From Nocardioides pocheonensis (GTDB lineage Bacteria > Actinomycetota > Actinomycetes > Propionibacteriales > Nocardioidaceae): a stretch of 64,000 nt of DNA. The notes under the pieces were generated by a model. That model saw only the letters and a list, made by a program, of their open reading frames with translations. It made no database searches and was not told the DNA's origin. Each line of letters begins with the position of its first letter. Positions within the stretch are counted from its first letter, which is position 1. Where the stretch lies: positions 427,407-491,406 of the forward strand of contig NZ_RJSF01000040.1 in the NCBI RefSeq assembly GCF_003725535.1. The letters are read 5' to 3'. A program made the position numbers and the translations under genes. Positions 54,596 through 63,248 of this stretch are shown here, in pieces.

Positions 54596-56953
54596 TCAGA
54601 CCCCTGCCAGCGCGGGCGCGTCGTGCGACGGCGCCGGCAGCTCCGCCGAGGCCGGGCCGGTCAACGGCTGGAACCGCCGCAGCCGCAGGCTGTTGGTGAC
54701 CACGAAGACCGACGAGAAGGCCATCGCGGCGCCGGCGAGCATCGGGTTGAGCAGTCCGGCAGCCGCCAGCGGCAGCGCGGCGACGTTGTAGGCGAACGCC
54801 CAGAAGAGGTTGCCCTTGATCGTCCGGAGCGTACGCCGGGACAGCCGGATCGCGTCCGCCGCCACCCGGAGATCCCCGCGGACGAGGGTGAGGTCGCTGG
54901 CCTCGATCGCGACATCGGTGCCGGTGCCCATCGAGAGCCCGAGGTCGGCCTGCGCCAACGCGGCCGCGTCGTTGACCCCGTCGCCGACCATCGCGACGAC
55001 GCGACCAGCAGCCTGCAGGCGCTTGACCACGTCGACCTTGTCGGCCGGGAGCACGTTCGCGATGACGGTTTCGGGGGAGACCTCGATGCCTACCTGCCGC
55101 GCGACGGCGTGCGCCGTGGGCTCGTTGTCCCCGGTCAGCAGCACCGGCAGCAGGCCGAGGCTGCGCAGCTGGGCGATCGCCTCGGCCGACGTCGGCTTGA
55201 CCGCGTCGGCGACGACGAGGACAGCACGCGCCCGTCCGTCCCAGCCGACCGCGATCGCGGTGGCTCCGTCGGACTGGGCGGCTGCGAAGGCGGCCTCGAG
55301 ATCCGGGCCCAACGGCTGCGACCACTCCTCGAGGAGGCGCGGCCGGCCCACGAGGACCGCGTGGCTGCGATCGGCCGCCACGACGACCCCCTGCACCCCG
55401 AGTCCCTCGACGTTCACGAAGTCCTCGACCGGCGGAAGGGCCCCGACCCGGCTCCGGGCCGCGTCCGCCACGGCCCGGGCGATCGGGTGTTCCGAGGCGT
55501 GCTCGAGCGCTCCGGCCAGCCGGAGGACCTGGTCCACGTCCTCACCCTCGCCGGCCACGACGTCCAGGAGTGTCATGTGACCGGTGGTGACGGTGCCGGT
55601 CTTGTCGAGCACGATCGTGTCGACCCGTCGCGTCGACTCGAGCACCTCAGGTCCCTTGATGAGGATGCCGAGCTGTGCGCCGCGGCCGGTACCCACCATC
55701 AGCGCCGTCGGCGTCGCCAGGCCGAGCGCGCAGGGGCACGCGATGATCAGGACCGCGACCGCCGCGGTGAAGGCGGCGGACAGGTCCTGGCCGGCGCCGA
55801 CCCAGAAGCCCAGGGTCGCTGCGGCGAGGCCGATCACGATCGGGACGAACACGCCCGAGATCCGGTCGGCGAGCCGCTGGACCTGCGCCTTCCCGTTCTG
55901 CGCGTCCTCGACCAGCCGGGCCATCTGCGCCAGCTGGGTGTCCGAACCCACCCTGGTGGCGCGCACCACGAGCCGACCACCGGCATTGACGGTGGCTCCG
56001 ACGACCGCGTCACCGACGCCCACCTCGACCGGCACCGACTCCCCGGTGAGCATCGAGGCGTCGACGGCCGAGCTGCCCTCCTCGACGACACCGTCCGTGG
56101 CGATCTTCTCGCCCGGGCGTACGACGAACGCGTCGCCGACCGCGAGCTGGTCGGTGGGGATCCGCACCTCGACCTGCCCGTCGGGACTGCTCCGCAGCAC
56201 AGCCACGTCCTTGGCGCCCAGCTCGAGCAAGGCTCGCAGGGCCGCGCCCGCCCGCCGCTTGGAGCGGGCCTCGAAGTAGCGGCCGGCGAGGATGAACGTG
56301 GTGACGCCCGCGGCGGCCTCGAGGTAGATGTTCCCGGCGCCGTCGGTGCGGGCCACGGTGAGCTCGAACGCGTGCTTCATCCCCGGAGTGCCGGCGGTGC
56401 CCCAGAACAGGGCGTACACCGACCAGCCCAGAGCTGCCAGCGTGCCGAGCGACACCAGGGTGTCCATGGTCGAGGTGCCGTGCCGCAGGTTCGTCCACGC
56501 GGCCCGGTGGAACGGCCAGGCGCCCCACACCACGACCGGTGCTGCCAGCGTCAGCGAGAGCCACTGCCAGTAGGTGAACTGGAGGGCCGGCACCATCGCG
56601 AACGCGATGACCGGGACCGACAGCGCCGCCGATCCGAGCAGGCGCTGCCGCAGCGGGCGCACCGGATCATGCGCGTCCGTGTCGTCCTCGTCGTGGCCCT
56701 CTGCGTGGGCCGGCCGGGGGAGTGCGGCGCCGTACCCGGCCTGCTCGACGGTGTGGATCAGGTCGCCGGGCTCGACGCCGTCGGCGAACGTGACCTTCGC
56801 CTTCTCGGTGGCGTAGTTGACCGTCGCCGTGACCCCGTCGAGCTTGTTCAGCTTGCGCTCGATCCGGTTCGCGCAGGAGGCACAGGTCATCCCGCTGATC
56901 TCCAGCTCCACCTCCTGGGTGGTGACGCCCGGTGATCCGGTCGCGGAAGCCAT
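54596..56953 (-). CDS. copA: Copper-translocating P-type ATPase CopA
   Basis: The 785-aa P1B ATPase exports Cu(I). It has one N-terminal HMA domain (Cys24 and Cys27 in GMTCASC), a His-rich linker (about residues 82-97), eight membrane helices, the transport motif CPC (406-408), the phosphorylated Asp450 in DKTGT, the HP motif (489-490) and GDGVND. It is third in the minus-strand operon copZ - secreted protein - copA, which starts at a CsoR box. It begins at the ATG at 56951-56953 with AGGAGAA upstream. Confidence 0.96.
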   Translation of the reverse strand: MASATGSPGVTTQEVELEISGMTCASCANRIERKLNKLDGVTATVNYATEKAKVTFADGVEPGDLIHTVEQAGYGAALPRPAHAEGHDEDDTDAHDPVRPLRQRLLGSAALSVPVIAFAMVPALQFTYWQWLSLTLAAPVVVWGAWPFHRAAWTNLRHGTSTMDTLVSLGTLAALGWSVYALFWGTAGTPGMKHAFELTVARTDGAGNIYLEAAAGVTTFILAGRYFEARSKRRAGAALRALLELGAKDVAVLRSSPDGQVEVRIPTDQLAVGDAFVVRPGEKIATDGVVEEGSSAVDASMLTGESVPVEVGVGDAVVGATVNAGGRLVVRATRVGSDTQLAQMARLVEDAQNGKAQVQRLADRISGVFVPIVIGLAAATLGFWVGAGQDLSAAFTAAVAVLIIACPCALGLATPTALMVGTGRGAQLGILIKGPEVLESTRRVDTIVLDKTGTVTTGHMTLLDVVAGEGEDVDQVLRLAGALEHASEHPIARAVADAARSRVGALPPVEDFVNVEGLGVQGVVVAADRSHAVLVGRPRLLEEWSQPLGPDLEAAFAAAQSDGATAIAVGWDGRARAVLVVADAVKPTSAEAIAQLRSLGLLPVLLTGDNEPTAHAVARQVGIEVSPETVIANVLPADKVDVVKRLQAAGRVVAMVGDGVNDAAALAQADLGLSMGTGTDVAIEASDLTLVRGDLRVAADAIRLSRRTLRTIKGNLFWAFAYNVAALPLAAAGLLNPMLAGAAMAFSSVFVVTNSLRLRRFQPLTGPASAELPAPSHDAPALAGV

Positions 56954-56976
56954 GGTGTTCTCCTGTCCTGCGTGGG

Positions 56977-57903
56977 TCAGTGGTTGACGTGGCCGTCGCC
57001 GGCCGGGGTCTTCGCGGAGGTGCCGGTGCCTGCTGCGGTGACCGTGAAGGCCGCGGTCCGGACGACGCCCTGGTGCTTGAAGTCGAGGTAGAGGTGGTAG
57101 CGCCCGCCGCTCGGCACGTCGGCGAAGAACGTCACGTCAGGCCCGGAGGCGGTCTTCCCGTCGCCCGGGGTGCCCTCGGGGTGGACGTGCAGGTAGGCGA
57201 GGTCGCCGTCGCGGAGCGCGACCAGGTGACCGTAGGCCGCCAGGTAGGGCTCGAGGTCGGTGACCGGCTTGCCGTCGCGGGACACCCGGAGGGTGAGCTT
57301 CGCGTCGCGGCCTGCGGTGAGATCGCCGGACAGCGTCACGGTGTAGCCGTCGACGGTGGCGGTCCTCACGTCGGTCGTCGCCGGCGGCGCGGGCTGGTAG
57401 CTGCCGGCCACCGAGAGATCGGTGCCCAGCGTGAGTGCGTCGGCCCCGGTGGCCTTGAAGTCGGCGAACAGACGCCACGCGCCCGGCGTCAGGTCGAGGT
57501 CGGTGGTCCAGGTGCCGTCCGCGTCCCTGACCGGGTGGACGTGCTGGAAGCCGCTGAAGTCGCGACGTACGGCGATGAGGTGGAGCTCCTTGTCGTGCTC
57601 GAGGTCGTACGCGCTGACGGGGGAGCCGTCGGGACCCTCGATCGTGAAGCTGAGTGGTACACCGGAGCCGGCCGGTGCGGACGTGGCCGCGAGCCGGAAG
57701 GTGTAGCCGTCCTGGGAGACCTGCAAGCCCTTCGGGAACGACGCCTCGGCGCCCATCGCCATGCCTTCGCCGCCGCCGGACATGTCCGCATGGCTCGCGG
57801 TGGTCGTCTCCAGCGGACCGACGACATGGCCGACGCCGAGTGCGCCGGCGAACGCCACCGCCAGGAGGCCCACGAACCCGAGCAGCTTGGTGGCAACGTT
57901 CAT
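56977..57903 (-). CDS. Secreted or membrane-anchored copper-island protein, His/Met-rich
   Basis: The 308-aa protein has an N-terminal membrane helix or signal anchor (residues 5-30), a Met/His-rich segment ([16 protein letters not shown], about 36-51), two similar beta-sandwich modules each with a HVHP motif (FQHVHPVRD near 120, YLHVHPEG near 242), and a His-containing end. The repeated HVHP and the Met cluster fit binding of copper outside the membrane. I know no named family with certainty; similar genes sit between copZ and copA in other actinobacteria. It overlaps copZ by 4 nt and precedes copA by 23 nt. Confidence 0.75.
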   Translation of the reverse strand: MNVATKLLGFVGLLAVAFAGALGVGHVVGPLETTTASHADMSGGGEGMAMGAEASFPKGLQVSQDGYTFRLAATSAPAGSGVPLSFTIEGPDGSPVSAYDLEHDKELHLIAVRRDFSGFQHVHPVRDADGTWTTDLDLTPGAWRLFADFKATGADALTLGTDLSVAGSYQPAPPATTDVRTATVDGYTVTLSGDLTAGRDAKLTLRVSRDGKPVTDLEPYLAAYGHLVALRDGDLAYLHVHPEGTPGDGKTASGPDVTFFADVPSGGRYHLYLDFKHQGVVRTAAFTVTAAGTGTSAKTPAGDGHVNH

Positions 57904-58106
57904 GCGAGCTGGTACCCGGCTTCCTCGACCGCGGCCCGGACGGCAGCCTCGTCGAGCGGCTCCGTGCTGGTGACGGTGACCTGTCCGGTCTCGAGGACGA
58001 CGTCGACGCCCTCAACGCCCGGCACCTCCTGGACCTCCTCGGTCACCGACGCGACGCAGTGGCCGCACGTCATCCCCGTCACGGTGTAGGTCTGCTCAAC
58101 GCTCAT
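57900..58106 (-). CDS. copZ: CopZ copper chaperone
   Basis: The 68-aa HMA-domain protein has the metal motif GMTCGHC (Cys14 and Cys17). It would carry Cu(I) to CopA and to CsoR. It is the first gene of the copper operon, 39 nt after a CsoR box, and its last bases overlap the secreted protein gene. Confidence 0.93.
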   Translation of the reverse strand: MSVEQTYTVTGMTCGHCVASVTEEVQEVPGVEGVDVVLETGQVTVTSTEPLDEAAVRAAVEEAGYQLA

Positions 58107-58144
58107 CGGTAGGCCTTCCTTTCACGGATCGCTTTCCATGAATA

Positions 58145-58159
58145 TACCCCGGGAGGGTA
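58145..58159. promoter_or_regulatory. CsoR operator 1 (copZ promoter)
   Basis: TACCC-CGGGA-GGGTA, a 5+5+5 inverted repeat 39 nt before the copZ start. The same form occurs at three other promoters of the island. Confidence 0.85.
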
Positions 58160-58191
58160 CTTTGATCAACCTGTCGAAGAACAACAATGAA

Positions 58192-58206
58192 TACCCGTAT
58201 GGGGTA
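58192..58206. promoter_or_regulatory. CsoR operator 2 (csoR promoter)
   Basis: TACCC-GTATG-GGGTA, 44 nt before the csoR start and 47 nt from operator 1. This means CsoR can repress both divergent units from adjacent sites. Confidence 0.85.
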
Positions 58207-58249
58207 CACTGACCGCAGATCAGCAGGCTCGACGCCCGGGAGACACGAC

Positions 58250-58552
58250 ATGTCCGAGACCGTTCACCACCAGCACGGCTACATCCACCGCAAGGACGAC
58301 TACCTCCGGCGCCTCAAGCGCATCGAGGGGCAGGCGCGAGGGCTGCAGCGGATGGTCGAGGAGGAGAAGTACTGCATCGACATCCTCACGCAGATCTCGG
58401 CGATCACCAAGGCGCTGCAATCGGTCGGCCTCGGCCTGCTCGACGAGCACCTGGGCCACTGCGTGGTGGACGCGGCCGCGACCGGAGGGCGCGAGGCCGA
58501 GATCAAGCTCAAGGAGGCCTCGGACGCCATCGCCCGGCTGGTGCGGTCCTAG
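58250..58552 (+). CDS. csoR: CsoR copper-sensing repressor
   Basis: The 100-aa DUF156 repressor has the Cu(I) ligands Cys42, His67 and Cys71 in the spacing of Mycobacterium CsoR (Cys36, His61, Cys65). The DNA-facing RLKRIEGQARGLQRMVEEE segment is present (in parts). Cu(I) binding releases the operator. The ATG at 58250 removes an unconserved 21-residue extension. The TAG stop lies in the CTAG at the left end of a MITE-like element, so the C-terminus may have been shortened by that insertion. Confidence 0.94.
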   Translation: MSETVHHQHGYIHRKDDYLRRLKRIEGQARGLQRMVEEEKYCIDILTQISAITKALQSVGLGLLDEHLGHCVVDAAATGGREAEIKLKEASDAIARLVRS

Positions 58553-58712
58553 GAGACTGCTGAAGAATCCTGCCTGCTGCGCGCAGCCCCGCACGCACGC
58601 TGGCTGCGTTCTCGTCGGTCAACGCGGCGCTGCCGCGCCTTCCCGCCTCGGCCTTGCCATCGCACGCACGGGACAGCGCTCGCGACGGCCGGATCCTTCG
58701 GCACCCTCCTAG
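58549..58712. mobile_element. MITE-like element with terminal inverted repeats and CTAG duplication
   Basis: CTAG occurs at both ends (58549-58552 and 58709-58712). Just inside, GAGACTGCTGAAGAATCC and the inverted GAGGGTGCCGAAGGATCC match in 14 of 18 positions. CGCACGCACG is repeated within. There is no transposase gene. A 4-bp CTAG target would suit an IS5-subgroup transposase acting in trans. A transcription terminator of unusual length is the alternative. Confidence 0.6.
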
Positions 58713-58843
58713 GACCTCAGCTCTGCGCGGAAGGATGCCGTGCCGAGGTCGCGGGTGACGCTCACGCTCCACCGCCTGCCGGCGCAGGCGCAAGCGCCGG
58801 CGAGGAGGCTGGTCGCCTGCCTCGCCAGCGCTCGCAGAGTCAT
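58709..58843 (-). pseudogene. Truncated 44-aa reading frame cut by the MITE-like element
   Basis: The ATG at 58841-58843 overlaps the CDGSH stop by 4 nt, as in a normal operon. The frame reads TLRALARQATSLLAG and then WSVSVTRDLGTA before a TAG (58709-58711) located in the CTAG at the end of the element. It looks like the first part of a longer gene of the HMA-CDGSH operon whose remainder was lost at the insertion. I do not recognise the original family. Confidence 0.5.
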
Positions 58844-59121
58844 GCAGCGCCCTCGTCCGCATCGCCGTCGAGGAGCTCCTCGTCGGCGCAGGCAGGCTGG
58901 TCGGCGGTCGCGAATCCGTTCCGCGTGTGGCTGGAGTCGCAGAAGGGCTGGTTCGCCGACCGTCCGCACCGGCACAGCAGCAGGATGCGCTGTCCCTCCA
59001 GGTCGTACTCCTGACCGTCGGGGTCGAGCAGCCTGAAGGTCCCCTTGACCTGGAGAGGTCCGTTGCGGACGGCCTTGACGGTGACCGGGCGCGACGGGGG
59101 CGGTGGTGGAGCGTCGCTCAT
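58840..59121 (-). CDS. CDGSH iron-sulfur domain protein
   Basis: The 93-aa protein has one CDGSH (MitoNEET-type) domain. Cys50, Cys52, Cys61 and His65 in LCRCGRSANQPFCDSSH fit the 2Fe-2S-binding 3Cys-1His motif, with Ser in place of the Gly of CDGSH. A proline-rich start and an acidic tail flank it. It lies between an HMA gene and a broken gene in a CsoR-box operon. Its role may be redox or cluster repair under copper stress, because copper damages iron-sulfur clusters. This link is inferred. Confidence 0.88.
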   Translation of the reverse strand: MSDAPPPPPSRPVTVKAVRNGPLQVKGTFRLLDPDGQEYDLEGQRILLLCRCGRSANQPFCDSSHTRNGFATADQPACADEELLDGDADEGAA

Positions 59122-59327
59122 GCCTCGTCGACGATCGAGTAGCCGACCTGGGCGACAGCGGCACGGATCGCGGCGTCGTCGGCGCTCCCGACGACTTCGA
59201 GGGTTCCCGTGGACACGTCGACGTCCACGTCCTCGACGCCGGCGACATCCGTCACGGCGTTGGTGACCTTGTTGACGCACCCGTTGCAGGTCATCCCGGC
59301 GACGGTGTAGGTGGCGGTGTTGCTCAT
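59118..59327 (-). CDS. HMA-domain metal-binding protein (second CopZ-like chaperone)
   Basis: The 69-aa HMA protein has GMTCNGC (Cys14 and Cys17). It is a second copper chaperone next to copZ, differing in the middle residues of the motif. It heads the HMA-CDGSH operon, 42 nt after a CsoR box, and overlaps the CDGSH gene by 4 nt. Its partner is unknown. Confidence 0.92.
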   Translation of the reverse strand: MSNTATYTVAGMTCNGCVNKVTNAVTDVAGVEDVDVDVSTGTLEVVGSADDAAIRAAVAQVGYSIVDEA

Positions 59328-59368
59328 GGATCGGTCTCCTCGTCTGGCATGAATGGGGATCCCAACAG

Positions 59369-59383
59369 TACCCCGGTAGGGTA
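59369..59383. promoter_or_regulatory. CsoR operator 3 (HMA-CDGSH promoter)
   Basis: TACCC-CGGTA-GGGTA, 42 nt before the HMA gene start on the minus strand, in the same arrangement as operator 1. Confidence 0.85.
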
Positions 59384-59425
59384 TGTGGTTGTCAACAACC
59401 TGCAGCGCCGACCACGTCGGCCGTG

Positions 59426-60001
59426 TCAGGGCCGGCGGGCATGGAAGCGCATCACGTGGTCCCGGTACGACGTGCGCACGGACACGTCCTCGAAACCGAC
59501 CGCCTCGAGCCCGTGCCACAGCTCGTCGACGGCGAGGATCCGGTGCGGCGACCGGTCCGCCCAGTGGATCAGCCGCGCGAACCGGGTGTCGGTGAAGTCG
59601 TACCCGACGAGGACACCGCCCGGACGCAGCACCCGGGCGGCCTCGGCGAGCGCAGCGGGCCACGCGATCACGTGGTGGAGCATCAGATGGCTGGTGACGA
59701 CGTCGAAGGCGCTGTCGCCGAAGGGGAGAGCCGTGACGTCGGCCTGCTCGACTGTGACGTCGGGCAGTCCGGACAGCCGGGCGCCGGCCGCGCGGACCAT
59801 GGCAGCGTCGAGGTCGGTGGCCGTCAGCCGGATCCCCGGATGCGTGCGCATCATGCCCTCCGCCATGGCGCCGCTCCCGGAACCCAGCTCCAGTACGTCA
59901 CCCCTCAGCGGCGTGCCGTCCAGCGCCCAGGGCAGCACCACGCCAGAGGCGAAGGCTCGCCACGGTGCGCTGCGGCAGAACACCTGCTCGGCTGTCGACA
60001 T
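59426..60001 (-). CDS. Class I SAM-dependent methyltransferase
   Basis: The 191-aa methyltransferase has the SAM loop VLELGSGSGAMAEGM, the acidic residue in TATDLDAAMV, and post-II motifs ADVTALPFGDSAFDVV and LRPGGVLVGYDF. It follows the DUF318 permease by 47 nt on the same strand and is probably co-transcribed from the CsoR-box promoter at 61280. Because permeases of that family can export methylated arsenic species, a metalloid or small-molecule methylation role is worth testing. The cysteines that define ArsM are not obvious here, so the substrate remains open. Confidence 0.85.
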   Translation of the reverse strand: MSTAEQVFCRSAPWRAFASGVVLPWALDGTPLRGDVLELGSGSGAMAEGMMRTHPGIRLTATDLDAAMVRAAGARLSGLPDVTVEQADVTALPFGDSAFDVVTSHLMLHHVIAWPAALAEAARVLRPGGVLVGYDFTDTRFARLIHWADRSPHRILAVDELWHGLEAVGFEDVSVRTSYRDHVMRFHARRP

Positions 60002-60048
60002 GATCGGCACGGATCTGTCCTCTCGTTGGTCGACCGGCCTCGCGCCGA

Positions 60049-61236
60049 TCAGTGATCGTGACCCTCGTGGTGGTGGGTGGAGGAGCCCGCGGACTCGGCA
60101 GGGCCGCCCATCATGCGCAGCATCGGGAGTCCACCGGTGCGCACGAACCGCACCACGAGCACGGCGGTGAGGACGAGGAAGCCGAGGTTCAGCCAGGTGG
60201 TGTAGTTCCACGAGAACGACGCCTCGACCACGGTCGCGCTGCGCTCGTCGGGCATCAGGCCGAGCGCGCCGAACAGGATCTCGATCACGTAGCCGGCGAC
60301 GACCATGGCGAGGTAGAAGATGCCGGTGATCCGCAGCGCAGCCTTCGTCCCGTAGTACTTCCGGTAGATCAGGATGATCGGCACGATGATCAGGTCCGCG
60401 AAGATGAAGCTGATCACTCCGCCGAAGCTGATCCCGCCGTTCCACAGCACCGCCGCCAGCGGCACGTTGCCGATCGAGCACACGAAGCTCACGGCGGCCA
60501 CGAGCGGGCCGATCAGCGGTCCCCACAGCTTGGCGGCAGTGGGGTCGCTCTGCAGGAAGAACGTCTGCAGCCAGCTGGTCGGGACCCACGCCGCGAACGC
60601 GCCCGCGATGAGCAGGCCGAGCACGATGTCGCGCAGCACCGATGCCCAGTCCATCACGTAGTAGTGCGAGATCGAGGTGAACCCGTCGCGCGACCACAGC
60701 CGCTGCCACAGCGTGCCGCCGCCGCTGACCGACATGTCCATCGCGGCGTGACCCTCCATCGAGCCGGCCAGGCCACGGTCGGCCTGCTCTCGCGCCGCTT
60801 CGAGGATGCGTCCGCGCATCCACAGCCGGAACAGCAGCGCGACGACCACGATCATGATCGGGCCGCCGAGGAATTCGGCCAGCGTGAACTGCCACCCCAT
60901 CAGCAGGGCCAGGATGATGCCCAGCTCGACCACGAGGTTCGTGGAGGCGATCTCGAAGGCCATGGCCGCGCTGAACGACGCTCCCTTGCGGAACAGCGAC
61001 CGTGCGAGCGCGACGGCCGCGTAGGAGCACGACGACGAGGCGGCGCCGAGGCCGGTGGCCCAGGCGAGGGACCGCGGCGAGTCGCCTGCGAGGAAGCGGG
61101 TCACCTGCTCGCGACGTACGACGGCCTGCACGACGCCCGACAGGAAGAACCCGAGCACCAGCGGCCAGAGGATCTCCCACCCCATCGCGCCCGCCATCCG
61201 GAGCGCGTCTCCGACCGACCCGAGAATGTCCGTCAT
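60049..61236 (-). CDS. DUF318/YraQ family permease with His-rich tail
   Basis: The 395-aa membrane protein has about eight to ten hydrophobic segments in two halves. It has the family motif ASSSCSYAAVALARSLFRKG near residue 50, a cytosolic loop of about 60 residues, and a C-terminal His-rich tail (THHHEGHDH). The DUF318 family includes ArsP, which exports trivalent organoarsenicals. The CsoR box 44 nt upstream suggests a copper-linked role. The ATG at 61234-61236 has GGAGG 8 nt upstream; another ATG is 6 nt earlier. The methyltransferase gene follows. Confidence 0.87.
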   Translation of the reverse strand: MTDILGSVGDALRMAGAMGWEILWPLVLGFFLSGVVQAVVRREQVTRFLAGDSPRSLAWATGLGAASSSCSYAAVALARSLFRKGASFSAAMAFEIASTNLVVELGIILALLMGWQFTLAEFLGGPIMIVVVALLFRLWMRGRILEAAREQADRGLAGSMEGHAAMDMSVSGGGTLWQRLWSRDGFTSISHYYVMDWASVLRDIVLGLLIAGAFAAWVPTSWLQTFFLQSDPTAAKLWGPLIGPLVAAVSFVCSIGNVPLAAVLWNGGISFGGVISFIFADLIIVPIILIYRKYYGTKAALRITGIFYLAMVVAGYVIEILFGALGLMPDERSATVVEASFSWNYTTWLNLGFLVLTAVLVVRFVRTGGLPMLRMMGGPAESAGSSTHHHEGHDH

Positions 61237-61279
61237 CGCCATGCCCTCCGAACCGTGGACGTCAGCACCCGCACGAGTG

Positions 61280-61294
61280 TACCCCCATGGGGTA
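61280..61294. promoter_or_regulatory. CsoR operator 4 (permease promoter)
   Basis: TACCC-CCATG-GGGTA, 44 nt before the DUF318 permease start on the minus strand. It is the same 5+5+5 form as the other three. Confidence 0.85.
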
Positions 61295-61461
61295 TATCGC
61301 GCACCAGGGTCGTGCGCCCTCGCGCATGTGCTCGTCGGACTGCGGGTACGCGTACCAGCGCAGGCGGGGTCAGGTTTCGCGCTGGGGGCGAGCCACACAC
61401 TCCAGGTCACGGGTGTCGTCCGGCGCCCGTCGAGGACAGGTCGTGGTGCGGTGAGGGATCG

Positions 61462-62427
61462 ATGAGGCGCTTGAAGACCGGTTTCGTCCTCGGCGAGCGG
61501 TACGTCCTCGAGGGCCGGATCGCGTCGGGGGGCATGGCCGACGTCTGGGAAGCGCTCGACGAGACCCTGCAGCGCCAGGTGGCGGTCAAGGTGATGCGCC
61601 CCGACACCGAGCACGAGGAGATCTTCCGGCTCCGCTTCCGTGACGAGGCGCTGCACGCGGCGGCCTTGCTGCACACGAACATCGCGACGGTCTTCGACTA
61701 CGGCGAGCACGACGGTCTGGCCTACCTCGTGATGGAGCGGGTCGAGGGCCGGACGCTGAGCGAGGTCGTCCGCGAGGACGGACCCGTCGAACCCGACCGG
61801 GTCGGCTCGATCATCGGGCAGGCGGCGCTCGCGCTCGGCGTCGCCCACGACCAGCGGGTCGTGCACCGCGACGTCAAGCCCGGCAACATCCTGCTCCGCA
61901 GCGACGGGCTGGTGAAGCTGACCGACTTCGGGATCGCGCGCGCGATCGGCGCCGCGGGGCACACCCGGATCGGCGAGCTGCTCGGCACGCCGCACTACCT
62001 GAGCCCCGAGCAGGCGCTGGGGGAGTCCGCGTCGGGCGCCAGTGACCTCTACGCCCTCGGCGTGGTCGCGCACGAGCTGATCACCGGCAAGCGTCCGTTC
62101 GACGGCGGTACGCCGATCGCGACCGCCCTGATGCACGTGCACGAGGCGCCGCCGCCGCTGCCCGACTTCGTCCCCGAGCCGCTGGCGATGGTGGTCACCG
62201 ACCTGCTGGCCAAGAACCCCGCGGACCGGCCCCCCAACGCGCGCGCAGTCGCGGTCCGCCTCGGGCTGGCCGACCACGAGATCGCCGGGCTCGCCCTGGG
62301 CCTCGCACGGACCGTGTACGGCGACGGTGACGAGCCGGACGAGGAGGTCAAGCCGCTGTCGCGGGCCCTCCTGGACCCGGCGCCGACGATGGCCACCGAC
62401 GTCGCCGACCTCCTGGCCGAGGACTGA
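61462..62427 (+). CDS. Soluble Ser/Thr protein kinase (Hanks type)
   Basis: The 321-aa kinase has the glycine loop IASGGMADVWE (residues 20-30), the ATP-anchoring Lys43 in VAVKVM, the catalytic HRDVKPGN (Asp137) and DFG (155-157), an activation segment with HTRIGELLGTPHYLSPEQ (in parts) and a short C-terminal extension. There is no membrane helix and no PASTA domain, unlike PknB. The ATG at 61462 follows GTGAGGG. The neighbours do not reveal a substrate. It overlaps no gene and ends 7 nt before the convergent PIG-L gene. Confidence 0.95.
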   Translation: MRRLKTGFVLGERYVLEGRIASGGMADVWEALDETLQRQVAVKVMRPDTEHEEIFRLRFRDEALHAAALLHTNIATVFDYGEHDGLAYLVMERVEGRTLSEVVREDGPVEPDRVGSIIGQAALALGVAHDQRVVHRDVKPGNILLRSDGLVKLTDFGIARAIGAAGHTRIGELLGTPHYLSPEQALGESASGASDLYALGVVAHELITGKRPFDGGTPIATALMHVHEAPPPLPDFVPEPLAMVVTDLLAKNPADRPPNARAVAVRLGLADHEIAGLALGLARTVYGDGDEPDEEVKPLSRALLDPAPTMATDVADLLAED

Positions 62428-62434
62428 CGAGCCG

Positions 62435-63181
62435 CTAGTCGCCCCAGCCCATCGGGACCACCTCGAACGGCGCGGCGAACGCGACGCCGAGGCGCTGACC
62501 CGTGGCACGCGCCATCCCCTCGAGGAACTCCCGGGGGTCCCAGTTCTCCCAGCCCAGGCCGTCGATGTACGCCGCGTGCGCCTTCAGTGACTCCACGCCC
62601 TGGTCGAACGTGTCGGTGGTGTCCACGGCGTGCGTGGCCATCGGCGAGCCGAACACCCAGACCTGCTTGACGCCGCCCCACGGCTCGAGGCCGTCGTCGG
62701 TGATCTGCTCGGGGAAGATCCACCGGTTGCCCGCGTCGCGCACCGCGTCGAGCACGGCCTTGCCGACGGCGATGTGGTCGGCCTGGTTGAGGTTCGACCC
62801 GCCCCACGTGTCGCGGTGGTTGCCGGTGATCACCACGTCCGGGCGGTGCCGGCGCACCTCCGCGGCGAGCAGGCGGCGCATCGGGACGCCGTACTCGAGG
62901 ATCCCGTCGGGCTGGCCGAGGAAGTCGACGGCGTCGACGCCGACGATGCGGGCCGACTCGACCTGCTCCTTCTCGCGGACGACGCGGCACTCGTCGGGTG
63001 CCATGCCGTCGATGCCGGCCTCGCCGCTGGTGACCATCGTGTAGCCGACCCACTTGCCCTGACCGGTCCAGCGGGCCACCGCCGCGGCGGCGCCGAACTC
63101 CATGTCGTCGGGGTGGGCGACGATGCAGAGCGCCCGCTCCCAGGTCTCGTCGAGCGGCTCGAAAAGCTCAGGTGCGTCCAT
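62435..63181 (-). CDS. PIG-L family deacetylase
   Basis: The 248-aa zinc hydrolase of the LmbE/PIG-L group has the metal motif AHPDD (residues 22-26) and the later His-containing NQADHIAVGKAVLDA. Members de-N-acetylate sugars, including the mycothiol and bacillithiol precursors MshB/BshB and Mca. The closest features (GEAGIDGMAPDE, QPDGILEYG) look like the general LmbE type. The precise substrate is open. It is divergent from the phosphotransferase at 63249. Confidence 0.9.
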   Translation of the reverse strand: MDAPELFEPLDETWERALCIVAHPDDMEFGAAAAVARWTGQGKWVGYTMVTSGEAGIDGMAPDECRVVREKEQVESARIVGVDAVDFLGQPDGILEYGVPMRRLLAAEVRRHRPDVVITGNHRDTWGGSNLNQADHIAVGKAVLDAVRDAGNRWIFPEQITDDGLEPWGGVKQVWVFGSPMATHAVDTTDTFDQGVESLKAHAAYIDGLGWENWDPREFLEGMARATGQRLGVAFAAPFEVVPMGWGD

Positions 63182-63248
63182 GGGCGACAGCGTAGGCGCG
63201 CGCGATATCCACTGGCGACGACATTGCCGACGCAGCAGAGTGCGCTCC

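Noticed and set aside
59426-60001. Calling the methyltransferase ArsM
   Set aside because: The conserved cysteines that bind arsenic in ArsM are not seen, so only the general family is supported.
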